A program made the translations under genes and the position numbers. This document shows positions 10,545 through 21,540 of a stretch of DNA of 64,000 nt, piece by piece. Position 1 is the first letter of the stretch. Each line of letters begins with the position of its first letter. The notes below the pieces were generated by a model that was not told the DNA's origin, made no database searches, and saw only the letters and a list, made by a program, of their open reading frames with translations. The stretch lies in contig LS997566.1 in assembly GCA_000469685.2 (NCBI GenBank), positions 138,501 through 202,500 of the forward strand. Direction: 5' to 3'. Source of the stretch: Haemonchus contortus (Eukaryota > Nematoda > Chromadorea > Rhabditida > Trichostrongylidae).

Positions 10545-11390
10545 TCCGGAAATTGGCCTCCGTTTTCGAACTTTCAAGTGAGTTACATGGCGATACGTTC
10601 TTTACGAAGTGGTATAGAAAGCCGAACAATAAGAATATCATTGTATATTATCACTCAGCTTAACCTTTTCATGCAAAATGAGCGGTTGTCAGGAATATGT
10701 TCCGCACTGCTAAGAAGGTCTGCACTACAGAGGATGAGCGAAAAGAGTCGCTTAAAATGACACGCGATATAGCTTGGTCTAAAGGCTACTACAATTTTGC
10801 AAATTTACGTAGAGCTTCTTCTGGCGGTGTGATTCTCACACATGGTAGTACCTCGATTGGAGGAAAAATTCCTTTTGTACTACCATTTATTTCTGATGAA
10901 GTCAGTGCCTCCATTAGAAAGTGTCTAAAAAGATCGGGTTTGGAAAATTTAGTTTCCATTTTAAATGTACCACCCTTCGAAGTAAAAAAGCTCCTGGTTC
11001 GGAACAGGCTATACGATCGTTTATGTACAACCTCAAACTGTGTGGTTTGTCCAGCTGGGAGGGACGATGATTGTAACATGTCTGGGGTGGTCTACAAAAT
11101 TACTTGCCGTGATTGTGGGGACGAGTATATTGGAGAAACGGCAAGACCACTCCACGTGAGGGTTAAGGAGCACATAGATGATTCGAGGCGATTAAAAGGG
11201 TCTACTGCTTTGGGGAGTCACCGATTTCAAAAACATAACGGAGGCATTTTTGAGGTCACCGTGGAGGTCGTAGCACAGTAGTCGCAATTGTGCGCACGTA
11301 AAACCCTCGAGGCATTCTGGATACAGGTCACCAGTCTCAAAATGAATCGTAGTAAAAAATGTCTCGCAATCACGTGTGAGCTACGGCCTT
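10545..11390 (+). pseudogene. Penelope-like element RT end and GIY-YIG endonuclease
   Basis: Residues from 10697 read MFRTAKKVCTTEDERKESL, FANLRRASSGGVIL, IRKCLKRSGLENLVSILNVP, CTTSNCVVCPAG, VVYKITCRDCGDEYIGETA and HVRVKEHIDDSRR, to a stop at 11281. The C-terminal tail continues in another frame (ARKTLEAFWIQ) to about 11390. PLEs encode a reverse transcriptase related to telomerase RTs plus a GIY-YIG nuclease that nicks the target; only the 3' third is present. A frame change near 11280 and the missing RT core make it inactive. The element's terminal unit follows directly. Confidence 0.8.
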
Positions 11391-11404
11391 ATATAAGGTT
11401 GGCC
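11385..11404 (+). promoter_or_regulatory. TATA-like hairpin of the PLE terminal unit
   Basis: GGCCTTATATAAGG, then TTGGCC, gives a TATA box inside an inverted repeat. Equivalent but different hairpins (AGCGGAT..ATCCGCT around TATA) lie at the same place in the other PLE family at 44200-44220 (reverse), 46134-46152 and 46688-46706. PLE terminal units are known to carry the promoter; that this hairpin is the promoter is inference. Confidence 0.45.
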
Positions 11405-11500
11405 TTCCCGCAGAGACTTTAATGAGGACATACCACAGCTGACACTGGTCGGTTGGTACCATCACTCGCTGGGTGGTTTCGAAGAATCCACAAAGCTACG

Positions 11501-11608
11501 GTGAGTGGTTCTCCTTTCAATCACTTGCGTGCCCTGGGGGTCTCGAGCTTTAGTGGGGTAGGTGGAGACGTTTGATCGGATAGTCACAAATTGTTATGAT
11601 CCTTTCAG
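11501..11608 (+). other. Putative spliceosomal intron in the PLE leader
   Basis: AAGCTACG is followed by GTGAGTGG and the segment ends in TGATCCTTTCAG, a good donor and acceptor 108 bases apart. The related 46.7-kb copy has GTGAATTATG (46735) and TTGCTTTAAG (ends 46824) in the same relation to the ribozyme motif. Introns in PLE leaders are known from Penelope. Confidence 0.5.
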
Positions 11609-11644
11609 GCTCTGAAGAAGGCGATTCCGCCGAAACGTCAGCCT
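11607..11644 (+). ncRNA. Hammerhead-ribozyme-like motif of a Penelope-like element
   Basis: Stem I pairs AGGCT (11607-11611) with AGCCT (11640-11644). The core has CTGAAGA (11612-11618), stem II GGCG (11620-11623) with CGCC (11628-11631) around ATTC, then GAAACGTC (11632-11639), where ACGT is self-complementary and could form stem III between two RNAs. PLE-associated, dimer-type minimal hammerheads are established. One extra A (11619) before stem II departs from the textbook core. AATAAA follows at 11645-11650. Copies with changed stems are at 46823-46860 and 39041-39078. Confidence 0.6.
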
Positions 11645-11650
11645 AATAAA
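11645..11650 (+). promoter_or_regulatory. AATAAA after the ribozyme motif
   Basis: Hexamer directly downstream of stem I. The 46.8-kb copy (46868-46873) and the 39-kb copy (minus strand) have AATAAA in the corresponding place. Confidence 0.5.
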
Positions 11651-11869
11651 GAATATTTAAAAACCTCGTGAAGAGTTCAAGAAAACAGTAAACTCAATGT
11701 GCAATGTTCTGTTTGTTAATACAACACTATTCCGGCAGGCTGTTAGCCATAAACAGTATGTAACACTACAGCCTAGCAAACATCTAATTGATGATTATAA
11801 TTCTCCCTATCATTATCCTTATCTATGCCTATTTTCAGCATAACATAAAACTGCTCCGAATATTTTAGG

Positions 11870-12178
11870 ATGCAATCACTCATCATGCTATATCGAATTG
11901 CTGCAGCTTCCTTACTTTACTTATTGTGTGAATCGATTCTTTTACGTTCATTTGCTGAGGCATCGATCTCTTCCAAATATTTTCCTGACGTAGTTTGGCA
12001 GTTTGATTCACAGAACGTGAAGCAAACCTACTTTTTCGTTCTGACACTCAATGCACGAAGGACTGCTCAACATCGGAACAAATGTCAAGGGTTCGGCCCC
12101 GAAGACGTCATTTTCGAGGAACTCGAGTACGAGCAACATCAAACAATTGCTAATGTCCCTCTAAATTTTATTCTTCGC
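11870..12178 (+). CDS. Candidate first exon of a secreted protein
   Basis: The frame begins MQSLIMLYRIAAASLLYLLC, a good signal peptide with cleavage plausible after SFAEA, and continues as a mixed hydrophilic sequence (YFPDVVWQFDSQNVKQTYF; FGPEDVIFEELEYEQHQ). TTCGCAA followed by GTATTTTAG at 12179 is a usable donor; without splicing the frame stops at 12193. A TATTTTAG just before the ATG could instead be an acceptor. No family recognised, and it could be a chance frame. Confidence 0.35.
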
Positions 12179-12199
12179 AAGTATTTTAGATAAAATTAG

Positions 12200-13350
12200 T
12201 TCCATCATGAAATCTCGAGGCACTATTCGAATTTGGCACCCAAATGTTTGTATTCGGTAGAGCAATGTCCCGTTTCCCAGCTGGCTTGTGTTTCTACTGT
12301 GTAGGTCGGAGTTGGCTAAGAATTTCCACTCTTTATCGTAAAGCTCTGTCCAAACACAATACGAGCTCTGGCGCTATGCCTTCACCATACGCCTGGCTTT
12401 ACTCATAGTGCAAAGAACTGGTATTGTTGAACCTTTCTAGCTCCTATAAAGTACTAACTGATGAAATATAAGCTTCGACCTGTTCTTGAAAATATGCCAA
12501 AGAATGTGCCGAAGAGCTCATTTATGTACGCGATCTATGTATATTTGGAGAAACCGTTTAAAATTGAAGGCGAAAACTGTAGGACAGCTCTTTCCCTCAA
12601 TAACCTCACTCCATCCTCTTTTTCCTCATGGTTGCTTTATTTTGGAACTGGTTGAAGATGGTTAACTCATGTGTGGTGAGATGCTGCCTAAGGGAGTGCA
12701 GTGACGAAAAAGAAGTTTCAAAGTGAGTGGAAAACATTGGCGCTGAAAGTGAATGGCGCATGTGTGATGACGGGGTTTCACATGCAAATTTGGTCGGACA
12801 AAAAATCTCATTAGTAAAAATCGAGCGTTCATTGGCCTCTGAGAAGTCACACATTCTATTCGCTTCAGCCTCAGATTGCCAACGTTCGGGTCTATACTCT
12901 ATATGTCAATCTTGGCAAAACTACGACCAGTTCCGCTAGCATCCACCTCTTTCTAGTTTATGATTGGTACGGCAGCACCGTCATTACAAACTTCGTGCGG
13001 TATTTTAAAGGGAAGTCGTCTACATTATCGAATTCTCTGGATCCAGACTTTCTGCATCGTTTTTTCGTATCGCGTACGAGCGGATAGAGTCTTCCCTTTT
13101 GCCATTGCAGTATGCTACATGCACTTCACTGTCATTCAGAGTTTCATGGCACTTCTTTACATCCTTGTTGTTTCTCGTATCCCTGGCATTAAAGGAAGGC
13201 GTACTATAATTTTTCTCAAAAATATTCATCTCAGTAGCTGAATTACTCGAGCTTGAAATTAAAATCAGCTAGAGCCACCTATTCTCCAATGGAGACAGAA
13301 CAAGTCAGAAAAGAGTAAAACATTTCACAATATATATACCAGCACCTTAT
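12200..13350. other. No supported gene
   Basis: Overlapping frames on both strands at 12606-12939 have no decisive splice or family support. The minus frame shows one FSSLHSLRQHLTTHE-like half zinc finger without the cysteines, which I do not accept as a gene. Confidence 0.4.
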
Positions 13351-13354
13351 GTTT

Positions 13355-13620
13355 CTTTACGGATCTCCTTCACTGAGAGTTCTCTATCACTGAAGGGTTT
13401 CAGCCGGTCAGCGAACTCTGCTGTGATGGTCGATATACCTTCCCAATCTCGCACGCGTATCCACGCTCGGGTGAGGAGAGTCTGTGTGTGCAGTTGGTAT
13501 AGTGCCCATCGGCTCAGACAAAAGCTCGCGTTAAAGTGACTCGGAATTATCTGGGAAGCGATCGGAGCAACTCCAAAAACCAAAGCCTCTCGTACACTCC
13601 GGGATAGCCTGGCTAGCACC
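13355..13620 (+). repeat. Dispersed repeat shared with 33050-33385
   Basis: CTTCACTGAGAGTTCTC, GGTCAGCGA, GATGGTCGATATACC, GGAGAGTCT and the AATT.TCTGGGAAGC-type block recur in the same orientation near 33.05-33.38 kb. There, an extra segment of about 100 bases sits between the first and second landmarks. Non-coding. Confidence 0.6.
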
Positions 13621-13699
13621 CGAAATCAACTCAGCATCCACGTAAGAGCATGGCAAGCTACACCCATTAGCTAAAAAGAGTAATACAAATGGACCTCAT

Positions 13700-14890
13700 T
13701 TCCTGAGCTGAGGAAGCCCCTAATACGGCAGCGTTGGGGAGGACCGCTCGGGAGAGGCTGCTAGAATATCTGTTCATTGCATCATTCGTAAATGGTACCA
13801 TCGCAGCCATGTGTATCTGCATTCTGTCTAATCTACCTGAGCTATGCCCGATATTGGCAGCCTGTTTGACTATTCATAGCTTGGAATACATGGTATACGC
13901 CTGTCCAAAGAGCAAATTTTTTGAGGTTGTGCCTTGGCCCGTGCCCATAATCAAGTTTCCAGTTTTTTCACGCCCATTCATAACGCTACTGAGAGCCACA
14001 GGTCTATCAGTTGAATATCTATCATTTGAATATTTGTTGGGTCCGTGCACAACTAACGTGCAATTTAACCTTTTTTGGCTTTTTTTCTGAGAATTGAAGC
14101 TTTCTTCACTTCTTCCACAAGTATGGAGTGCAAAAAGAAACTTATTCAAAAAAACGTATTGGACTATATCAGTACTTGCCGTTTTATTATTCGATTCACT
14201 ATAAGAAAGTTGTCATTTTATGCTTCCATCAAAATATTCACAAAGGTAAAATAAGCAAAAGGTCATACGGGATGTTTGTTGAACAGAAATCTAGAAGGGC
14301 TTAAATAATATATAGCTGGAAATTGGACAAAGGATAGGGTTCACGGCGTCCTGTATGTTTTTCGTGAGACCCAAAGAATGATTAAACTCTAAAAGCACCA
14401 ACTCTTTCACTAACTGCCATAAAAAAAGAAATAGTATTCACATAAATGTTAAGGACATATGTTCCAAAATGATTGCTCGAATATGGTTGTTTGAGTTGAG
14501 GTGATAAGTTGTGTGGAAAGCATCTGCTGAAGACTTCGCAATAGCTCCGAGTTCCCTCGCGATTTGCTTGAGACTTCTATGAGATTTCTATGTGAGGACA
14601 CTACTTCCGCGTATACGCATAACATAACCGGCTACCGTTTCCTATTTCGCCATATGCCGACTGAATTTTTTACCCATATTCAAACAGTACTGCTTTACTA
14701 ACTCAAAATCACCACGCTACTGGAACCTTCAAACTTGCGCAAAACTTTTGACCTTGGAACCGTTTCTAATTGGCTCTTTGCGCACTCTTCTTCACAGCCT
14801 GAAACAAAAAGTTCAAGTTGAACGACGATATGGTCACCGGATGCAGTATCAAAATCTGTAGATATGCTATGCGCATGCAATTGAGTAGCG
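13700..14890. other. Unassigned stretch with competing short frames
   Basis: A hydrophobic plus-strand frame (13734-14090) and a polar minus-strand frame (13874-14149; NGREKTGNLIMGTGQGTTSK) overlap. The minus frame looks the more protein-like, but I find no convincing splice sites for either. Around 14520-14660 the minus strand faintly recalls a Tc1-type N-terminus. No gene is called. Confidence 0.3.
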
Positions 14891-14901
14891 TCCTTTCATA
14901 G

Positions 14902-15232
14902 TAGTACTTCTGTGGAAGCTTCTCGAGAATCTCTGATAAATGTTGACCGTTGGGAAATCTCCGGCAGACTTTTCCCTCACAGTAGCGTGGCAGTTGGCGC
15001 ACCACCACCATCACCATCATTGTCCGAAGATCGTTTACGCAAAAGAAGCCTTCTATCCCTCAGGAGTCCACTGGCCACCACAAGTCTTTTTACAGGACAC
15101 GATAGCATTCTAAACGCTATTATAGTTTCGAATGGAAGCCGGACGGCTGGTTCATTCCACGAACGGATCGATAAAGTCAAAGACTTCATCTTTGTCTTTC
15201 AACCCTCACTCAGTCTTGTAATCATTCTCATG
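14902..15232 (+). CDS. Candidate internal exon, unrecognised protein
   Basis: Acceptor TCCTTTCATAG and donor CATG/GTATGAAA bound an open frame: TSVEASRESLINVDRWEISG, then VGAPPPSPSLSEDRLRKRSL, a Ser/Leu-rich part, SFHERIDKVKDFIFVF and a hydrophobic end (LSLVIILM) that may be membrane-spanning. The Pro/Ser/Arg-rich middle looks like a cytoplasmic linker. The next candidate exon (15273-15362) does not match this exon's end phase, so at least one boundary is wrong. Confidence 0.4.
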
Positions 15233-15272
15233 GTATGAAATTTGCTCATAATGACTCATTAATTGCTCATAG

Positions 15273-15362
15273 ACCCGTTATCATAGCCGGTGTTGGAAAT
15301 AGTTTGTGTGGGATCGAGTTGCCTCTGAAGTTGAACGAAGCCCATAAATCAGCAGTTTCAAG
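15273..15362 (+). CDS. Candidate small internal exon
   Basis: AATTGCTCATAG precedes the frame PVIIAGVGNSLCGIELPLKL, ending ..HKSAVS before a strong donor (CAAG/GTAAGAAC). A second acceptor (TATCATAG, 15285-15286) would shorten it by 14 bases. The peptide is well-formed and open, but its phase does not join cleanly to the upstream candidate exon. Protein unknown. Confidence 0.35.
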
Positions 15363-16716
15363 GTAAGAACAGTATCATGGTACCTGATCGAGTCCCATCT
15401 ATCCAAATTAAGCGAATGACAAGGTTACAATGCCTTCACTAGTTGTTTTGCTATGGTAATGTGACGCGATTTCCAATGCCGATAACCCAGTTCGATTGTG
15501 ATTGACCGTGTCTCAGTAAATCTGAGACCCGGATCTGTGTCATCACTGGGGTGCTATGTCTATACTAATAGGTTAAACATTGATTCCGAGCGGATTACAG
15601 TCACCATCTTCAATTGAGGTCGCATAATCGGTTCTTTAACTTCAGTCCGTCTTCGTCGCCTATTACAGTATAGGCGCACGAATTCGTTTACATCATTCTT
15701 TCATTTGACTCCGGAGAAACCTCACCTGGCTCGTTTTGTGGTTGCATGGAACCTACACGCTCTTCATGCATGCGCTATCTGCTCTGCGTGAATGCTTTCG
15801 TTATAGCAGGATGAAGTAGCTTCTCAGACTCATAAACATGACAACCTTGATATAAAAGTTACAAAGGGACATCAAATGATCTACATGAACGGGACCCTCC
15901 AAACATGCCACTTATCTCAACTTTGGTAGATCATTACAGCCATGTAGATGAGAAGCTCGCATATACTTAATTAGACTTAGTTCCCCCCCCCCCCCCCCCC
16001 CGGTTGAGCATATCGTGATGAATTCATCCACTGATGCAGATCTTGGGCGATAATTGCTCCTCCATCCCTAAAAACACTCGTCATTTTAGGATCTTAGTCA
16101 AATATTCTTCTCCATGTGTTTTCAGGACTCTTTCTTCTTTGTTAGGTTGATACAGGTGTGAATTAGAAAATTTCTCACTGCTTTCCACCGCTGCGGTATA
16201 CGTTAGACCTTACCGGCCAATCGAGGTCTACGCCTTGCCAAAATCGCGTGAAGCTATTCATACTAAGCGGTACTTTCCTCTGTGATGCATTTCAAGTATT
16301 GCATCTCCATGAAGCACCTCTGATGGGAAACGACACTAGTCCTACTCTGCCATATTACGCCTACATATAGTGCACTAAGGATCACAGTAAAGAAGAGAAG
16401 CGCATCTTCACGTTTCGAGATATAGTAGACCTTGACTATATTGGTCTCCTTAGAACACTTGCATCTCTTGTAAACCGGCTGCAAACATCCATTTCGATAT
16501 CATCATTTCATTAACCACGCTTCCGGAGAAAGTGTAGTCGCTGATATTCAACATCCTTTTTTCCTAACATTGCTGTTTAACTTCATATGAGGTTGACGGA
16601 TCCTCTTGGTTCACGACTTACTGGCACTAATGCCTAACCCGATCATGCACCTTCCTTTCCAAAGGTATCGGTGACTTTTGCAATTCATCTCTGACTCAAG
16701 TGATAAGTCAGATTTA
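15363..16716. other. No supported gene; C19 homopolymer inside
   Basis: No exon or element recognised apart from the poly-C run at 15983-16001. Confidence 0.4.
15983..16001. repeat. C19 homopolymer
   Basis: Nineteen consecutive C, followed by GG. The G-rich strand could form a G-quadruplex. It is a candidate for assembly or replication error. Confidence 0.9.
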
Positions 16717-18866
16717 TTAGGAGTAAGCATTAATTTCTGCCGTTTTTCGCGTGCAAAAACATACTTATTACAAAATTGAAACTAAATGTACATCAACCAA
16801 TGTTTTGCCCATCGCTAGCTACAACTTCTTGAAATCTTTGTGGTATTAGGTTGAGTCATAAGTCCTCGGACAAAATGATAGCGATGACTTCTAGCGATCA
16901 TAACTCTTGAAAGAGGTGACGGAAATGAACGTGCGAGGAATTGTTAGATAGAGTATAGAAAGCTCTTCCAAAAGCATACTGGAGAAGGCACCTAACTGTT
17001 CCCTTTCTAGCAACTATGCCTCATGATTTAAAGCCGTCGCAACTCCACATCCGCAACACCATCATATTTATTTTTTTATCGGGCCATGAACCCGCGGCAA
17101 TCGGTTAAGGTATGAAGGACGTGCACAAGCAGGAGGTGTACAATTTACAAGTGGCACCAGAAGTTCACATCGGGGGACTATTCCGTCGAAAATGAAGAAC
17201 GTCCGGGACGCTCAGTGAAGTTGGATTTGAAGGTGTTGCGGAGCCAGGTGGAAGCCGATCCGTATCAAACTACTCGTAAACTGGCAGCCACCCTTGGGGA
17301 GTCAGTCCACAGTTCTTCGTGAATTGAAGTCAATCAACAAGGTGCGAAAGCTCGGTCCATAGATGCCTCATGCTTTGAAGCAGTATGACATAGACCGCCG
17401 CGACGACGTGGCACTTTCTCTCCTCACGCTCAAGGGCACCACACGTGGCTCGAGTACCTAGTCACCAGGGGTGCGAAGTCGAACCTCTACTCTAACGTTC
17501 ACCGGCGTGCTCAATGGATTGACCAAGGTGCGCATGCAGAAGACTCCCCAAAACCCAACGTACCCGCCAAGGAGGTTATGCTCTGATTCTGGTGGAGCGC
17601 TCTCCGTGTCGAATAATGGGAGCTGCTAGACGAAGGATGCACAGTGACTGCACATGTCTACATTACGCAATTGAGGAATTTGAAGGCGAATCCCGAAGCT
17701 ACACATCCACAGCAGCACAAAGTTCACTTCCAGCAGGACAACGCTCGCCCTCACATTGCAAGAACGACCAAAACTGAACTGACGAATTTTGGCAGGACAA
17801 GTTTACCACACTAACCATGTTCCTCAGACTTGGATCCCTCTGATTATCACCTTTTTCCCCATCTTCAACGTCATCTGGATGGCCAGGACTTTCAAACCTG
17901 CGACGACATCAAAATGGCACTGGTGCAGTTCTCCAAGGGCCAGCTCCCAGCGTTCTAAAGCACGGGCATCTGCGATTCGCCCAAGCATTGGCAGAAGACC
18001 ATCGATGCCAACGGGGCATATTTCGAATGATTCGCTATTGTCGTTTAAAAATTGTAAGATAAATATTATCATCGCCAATTTGTCCGAAGACTTATGACTC
18101 AACCTAATATCTTGTTGACTCCGGGTCTAAAAAAGTCTTCATCTTTTGAGGCAATCTTGTTATCCACCCATTTTCGCACTTTTTCGGTATTCCGGAAGCG
18201 TATATTTGCCAAACTGACTTGCATGGACCGGAATAGGCGATAATCAGAAAGAGCAAGTTCCGGAGAGTATGCGGGCTGAACAAGCTGATCCCGTCAAACA
18301 ACTGCAATTTTTTTAAAGGACATTCTTCGCAACATGGGGTCTGACATGTTCGTGGTGGAACGGCACCTCAAGGTATTTTCTTGCGATTAAGGTGAGCTTT
18401 CAGGTGGTAGCGGTCAGCAGTAACAGATTTATTCGGGCTCATCAGCTCATAGTTCAAAACACCCTTTTCATCCCTCCACAAAATGCAAAATGCACAGCAT
18501 TACTTTTTGGCGATAAACATTCCGCTTTCGTTGCAAGCTCTCGAGTGAAGAGAAACTTCGAGTGAAGAGAAACTATCTCAGCAGGTTCGTTCAGATGAAG
18601 CTCCATAGAAGCATCCGGTGGGCTTCAATGCCAGTTTACTTGAAATCAAACGGCAGGAGAAAGGTTCCCCGGGGAAACGGTTCATCACGTTCCATGACCA
18701 ATCAGTCTGAGAGCAACAGGATTTTGAGGCAAAACTGATCTGTCTGCACTTAAGTAGGTAGCCAATACCCTATCTTACAGAATATGACAGGTTTCACCGG
18801 TAAATCTCTAAAATGGTTCGCGCAACGAATTAAAATTTGGCGGCGGAAATTAATGCACACACCTAA
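16717..18866 (-). mobile_element. Mariner element (mauritiana-like), split by a second mariner
   Basis: Terminal inverted repeats begin TTAGG(A/T)GT at both ends and share GCATTAATTTC and GCCG (about 4 mismatches in 26), with TA flanks at 16715-16716 and 18867-18868. The minus strand encodes pieces of transposase: GVLNYELMSPNKSVTADRYH near 18.4 kb, an altered DNARPH block (HVRPHVAKNV), LIIAYSG, and the C-terminus FFRPGVNKIPQRFQEVV. That last peptide is continuous only when the element at 16846-18107 is taken out at its TA. The outer copy also lacks much of the N-terminal coding region. Inactive. Confidence 0.85.
16846..18107 (+). mobile_element. Full-length but decayed mariner nested in the one above
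   Basis: Terminal repeats TTAGGTTGAGTCATAAGTC, then (C/T)TCGGACAAA, are nearly identical at both ends (1 mismatch in 29). TA duplications sit at 16844-16845 and 18108-18109, and the length of 1262 bases is typical of mariner. The plus strand reads WHQKFTSGDYSVENEERPGR, VEADPYQTTRKLAATLG, HRRAQWIDQG, FQQDNARPHIART, SDLDPSDYHLFPHLQRHLDG and a C-terminus ..WQKTIDANGAYFE. Stops and frame changes throughout make it inactive. It inserted into the C-terminal codons of the outer transposase. Confidence 0.9.
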
Positions 18867-18869
18867 TAG

Positions 18870-21390
18870 ATTAGTGAGCCCTTTATGACCGAATCAGCTT
18901 ACGCCTGCCGTTGTTTGTTGCGTTGTTTTCCCTATGACAAAATTTAGGCAGATGTTGAACAGCATTAGCTAAAGAGTGTATTTTTGCTACACTCCCGTAA
19001 CGATTTCGAAGAATATTGTAATCTACATCCACTTTTACAGGGTGGAATGAGTCAAAATACTGATGCTTAAATAAGCGAACCGAAGGCCTCGGTATTCCGT
19101 ACTTCTTAAGGATTTTTCCTAAGGACCCACGGTGAACAACTTGGGACGGCCTGAATGCTTGATCTCAAGACTTTGTCTTCAATGTTACGAAGAGTGATCC
19201 CTGCTAACAACACGATTTCACGTCTAAACCCCCAGCCTGTCTTTTCCTTAGTTCGTCATCAACTGTATCACGAAGTTGTCGTAGCTGTATAATACAAAAT
19301 GCTGTTTCTGGTACCGGTAAAAGCCTAATACCTCTTCATTTTCGAGGAACCCGGCGAAGTTCCTTTTTTGGCAGCGCTCCTCTCACCAGTCTTCTGAGAC
19401 CTCTCATCATTCCAGCAACGAATAGACAATTCCATGAACCTGCTAATAATTGTCGAGCTGCCATCTGAACCTACATAATAAATCTACTAAAATTTAATCC
19501 GTGCAGCTCTCCTGCTATAAAGGCTTTCTACTGCTTCCGCTGCTCCTCTGAGCTTATGCTGCCAATAAGGACGACAAGCTTATTAGTTGGCTCCATCACG
19601 CCAGGTCGATAAGTTCTGTATGGCTAAGGCTTGTTGGGGGGCGTTTAGATAACGTTCAAGCTACGTTTGCGCTGCTCGTCTGCTCTTCATAGAATGTCGC
19701 CACTACTGTCCTTGATGGGCAAATACATTGACATTGCTAGGGCTCCCTATCAATTCGTTGAGATTGCGTAAAGAATTTTTACGCCTCCAGGCTCCGATGC
19801 ATGTTGGGCTTCCGCTTTTCTTTAGAAGTCGGGCCTTCTTTGCTTAACGACAAGGCTTTCTCGCGAGGCGACCAGTTCAGCATATCTTCTAGCTGCTTCC
19901 GTGAGGTCGTTTTCCTTTTTGGCTTGCCTTCCGCGGAGCCTCATATGTTTCCCTTGTCAGGTGCTTTCCTGAACTCATTGTTCTATTCCTTTCTGCTACC
20001 GACTTACTACTATACTTTTGAGCAAAATTCTGGGTAGCCATTTTAGGGGATGTCCATTCTTTTTCCAGGTTATTCATGTCATTCAGTAGTGCGAAGCGAT
20101 TCCACAATTTCATAGTGAAGCTTGCAGTGACGGCAGATCTTTAAGCTTCTCCATGGCGAGTAGTCGAATGATTTTGATTTCTTTTCCACGATTCTTTAGC
20201 TTAAGTTCCGTTGCCGCCCTCACCAATGATGATCCGAACCTATGATTCTCCCAGAACCCATCAACGTCCTATTCGACTACGCCCACATAAGTATATGCGC
20301 GAGGTTTACTCATCTACTCACGGAACGAGTCTACTCGCTCGCCTTTGTTTCTTTGATAGACAGAACAATTATTCTGTCTTGTTCAATTCGATCATGGCTC
20401 TGCTCTGCACTGAAATCTGGCAATGGCATATATTGACCATCTAAGTGGGGGCGGCTCTATGTTGTTCTTACTGTCGATAAGGTATCTCGCCAATCTGAAA
20501 GGCAGTTTTGTTTTTTTTTCCCTTGCATTCATTGATTCAGAAATTTAGTACGATTGCCGACTTCACGATGACATTTATCGGTAGCTTGCAAATACCGTTT
20601 CCACAAAAAGTCTGAAGGTAGCAAAAAATTCTCTATTAGCGCTTTTGCTTTGAATTTGGTTATCATACTTATTTCTCCAAGAATTATTAGAGACAGAACA
20701 GCTTGTGCTTAATTGCGTGATCACGGTGACTGGGTCATAAAGTGCCTTCCTAAACATTATGATTTTTATAGCTTCCCTTTTGGATACTTGGATGACCCCT
20801 TTTATAGAGAGAGCAGATATTGCTCTGTTTGTCACCTGAAGTGGCCGCTACGCAGTCCAGTCACACAGTAGACTTCAGTCGCAACGGTAGAACTCGTCAA
20901 TAGCAGTTCCCAGTGAATGATCATCCGCAGTTCCAGGAAATTGAACACATCTGTGGTTGAGTTCAGATTTAGGCCGCTCTGAATGCCCCGTTCGCCTGTA
21001 TGAGCCACTGGTGCCTCTTCATGCAGTTCGCATAGACAACCCATTTCTTGTTGCTAGTGACCAAATGGTCGAGCAAGGCAAATGTGCCCCTGTACGTTGA
21101 GAAGGTGGGACGGTCCTACTTTTATCAAAGTCGCTGGCCTTTCAGATAAGGAAATGTCTTCATATTAAGTTATTTGCTGATGATGAAGATGATTTGCTAC
21201 TGTATTGTTCTGGAGCTAGACTTTCTCTACCAAAGTAGGCAGAGCCGGCTTTTGCTGTGACCTAGGAGACTATTAAAGATCCCATCGTTACATACATGCT
21301 TTCTCGCCGCAGTGCGCGTTCCGAAAGTCTCACAAGGTTGGCGATATATGGACAAAACTTCGGTCTCGGACAGAACTCGAATCCGTACTA
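18870..21390. other. No supported gene
   Basis: Many short frames, none with splice or family support. A basic minus-strand frame at 19889-20113 overlaps a plus frame at 19801-20037, and neither is convincing. Confidence 0.4.
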
Positions 21391-21469
21391 CTAACCTTGC
21401 GCGGAATTCCAAAACGAGTGCTGATAGGTTATGGCATATAAGCCATTGAGAAGGCGAGGGCAAGCGGGA

Positions 21470-21540
21470 TCTCGATAGTGTAAAGGGCAAGAGCACGGCC
21501 CCCGCAAAGGACAAGTACTTGTTCGAGCCCCGCCCGAGAC
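21470..21540 (+). repeat. tRNA-like sequence (SINE head?)
   Basis: TAGTGTAAAGGGCAAGAGC resembles an A box and TTGTTCGAGCCCCGCC a B box; CTCG and CGAG can pair as an end stem. The arms are too imperfect for a tRNA gene. Confidence 0.3.

Noticed and set aside
12606..12939. C2H2 zinc-finger gene on the minus strand
   Set aside because: Only a half finger (L..H...H) without the cysteine pair; an overlapping plus frame is as good.
14320..14660. Tc1-like N-terminus on the minus strand (SLKQIARELG-like peptide)
   Set aside because: Too short and frame-broken; no terminal repeats or downstream catalytic blocks.
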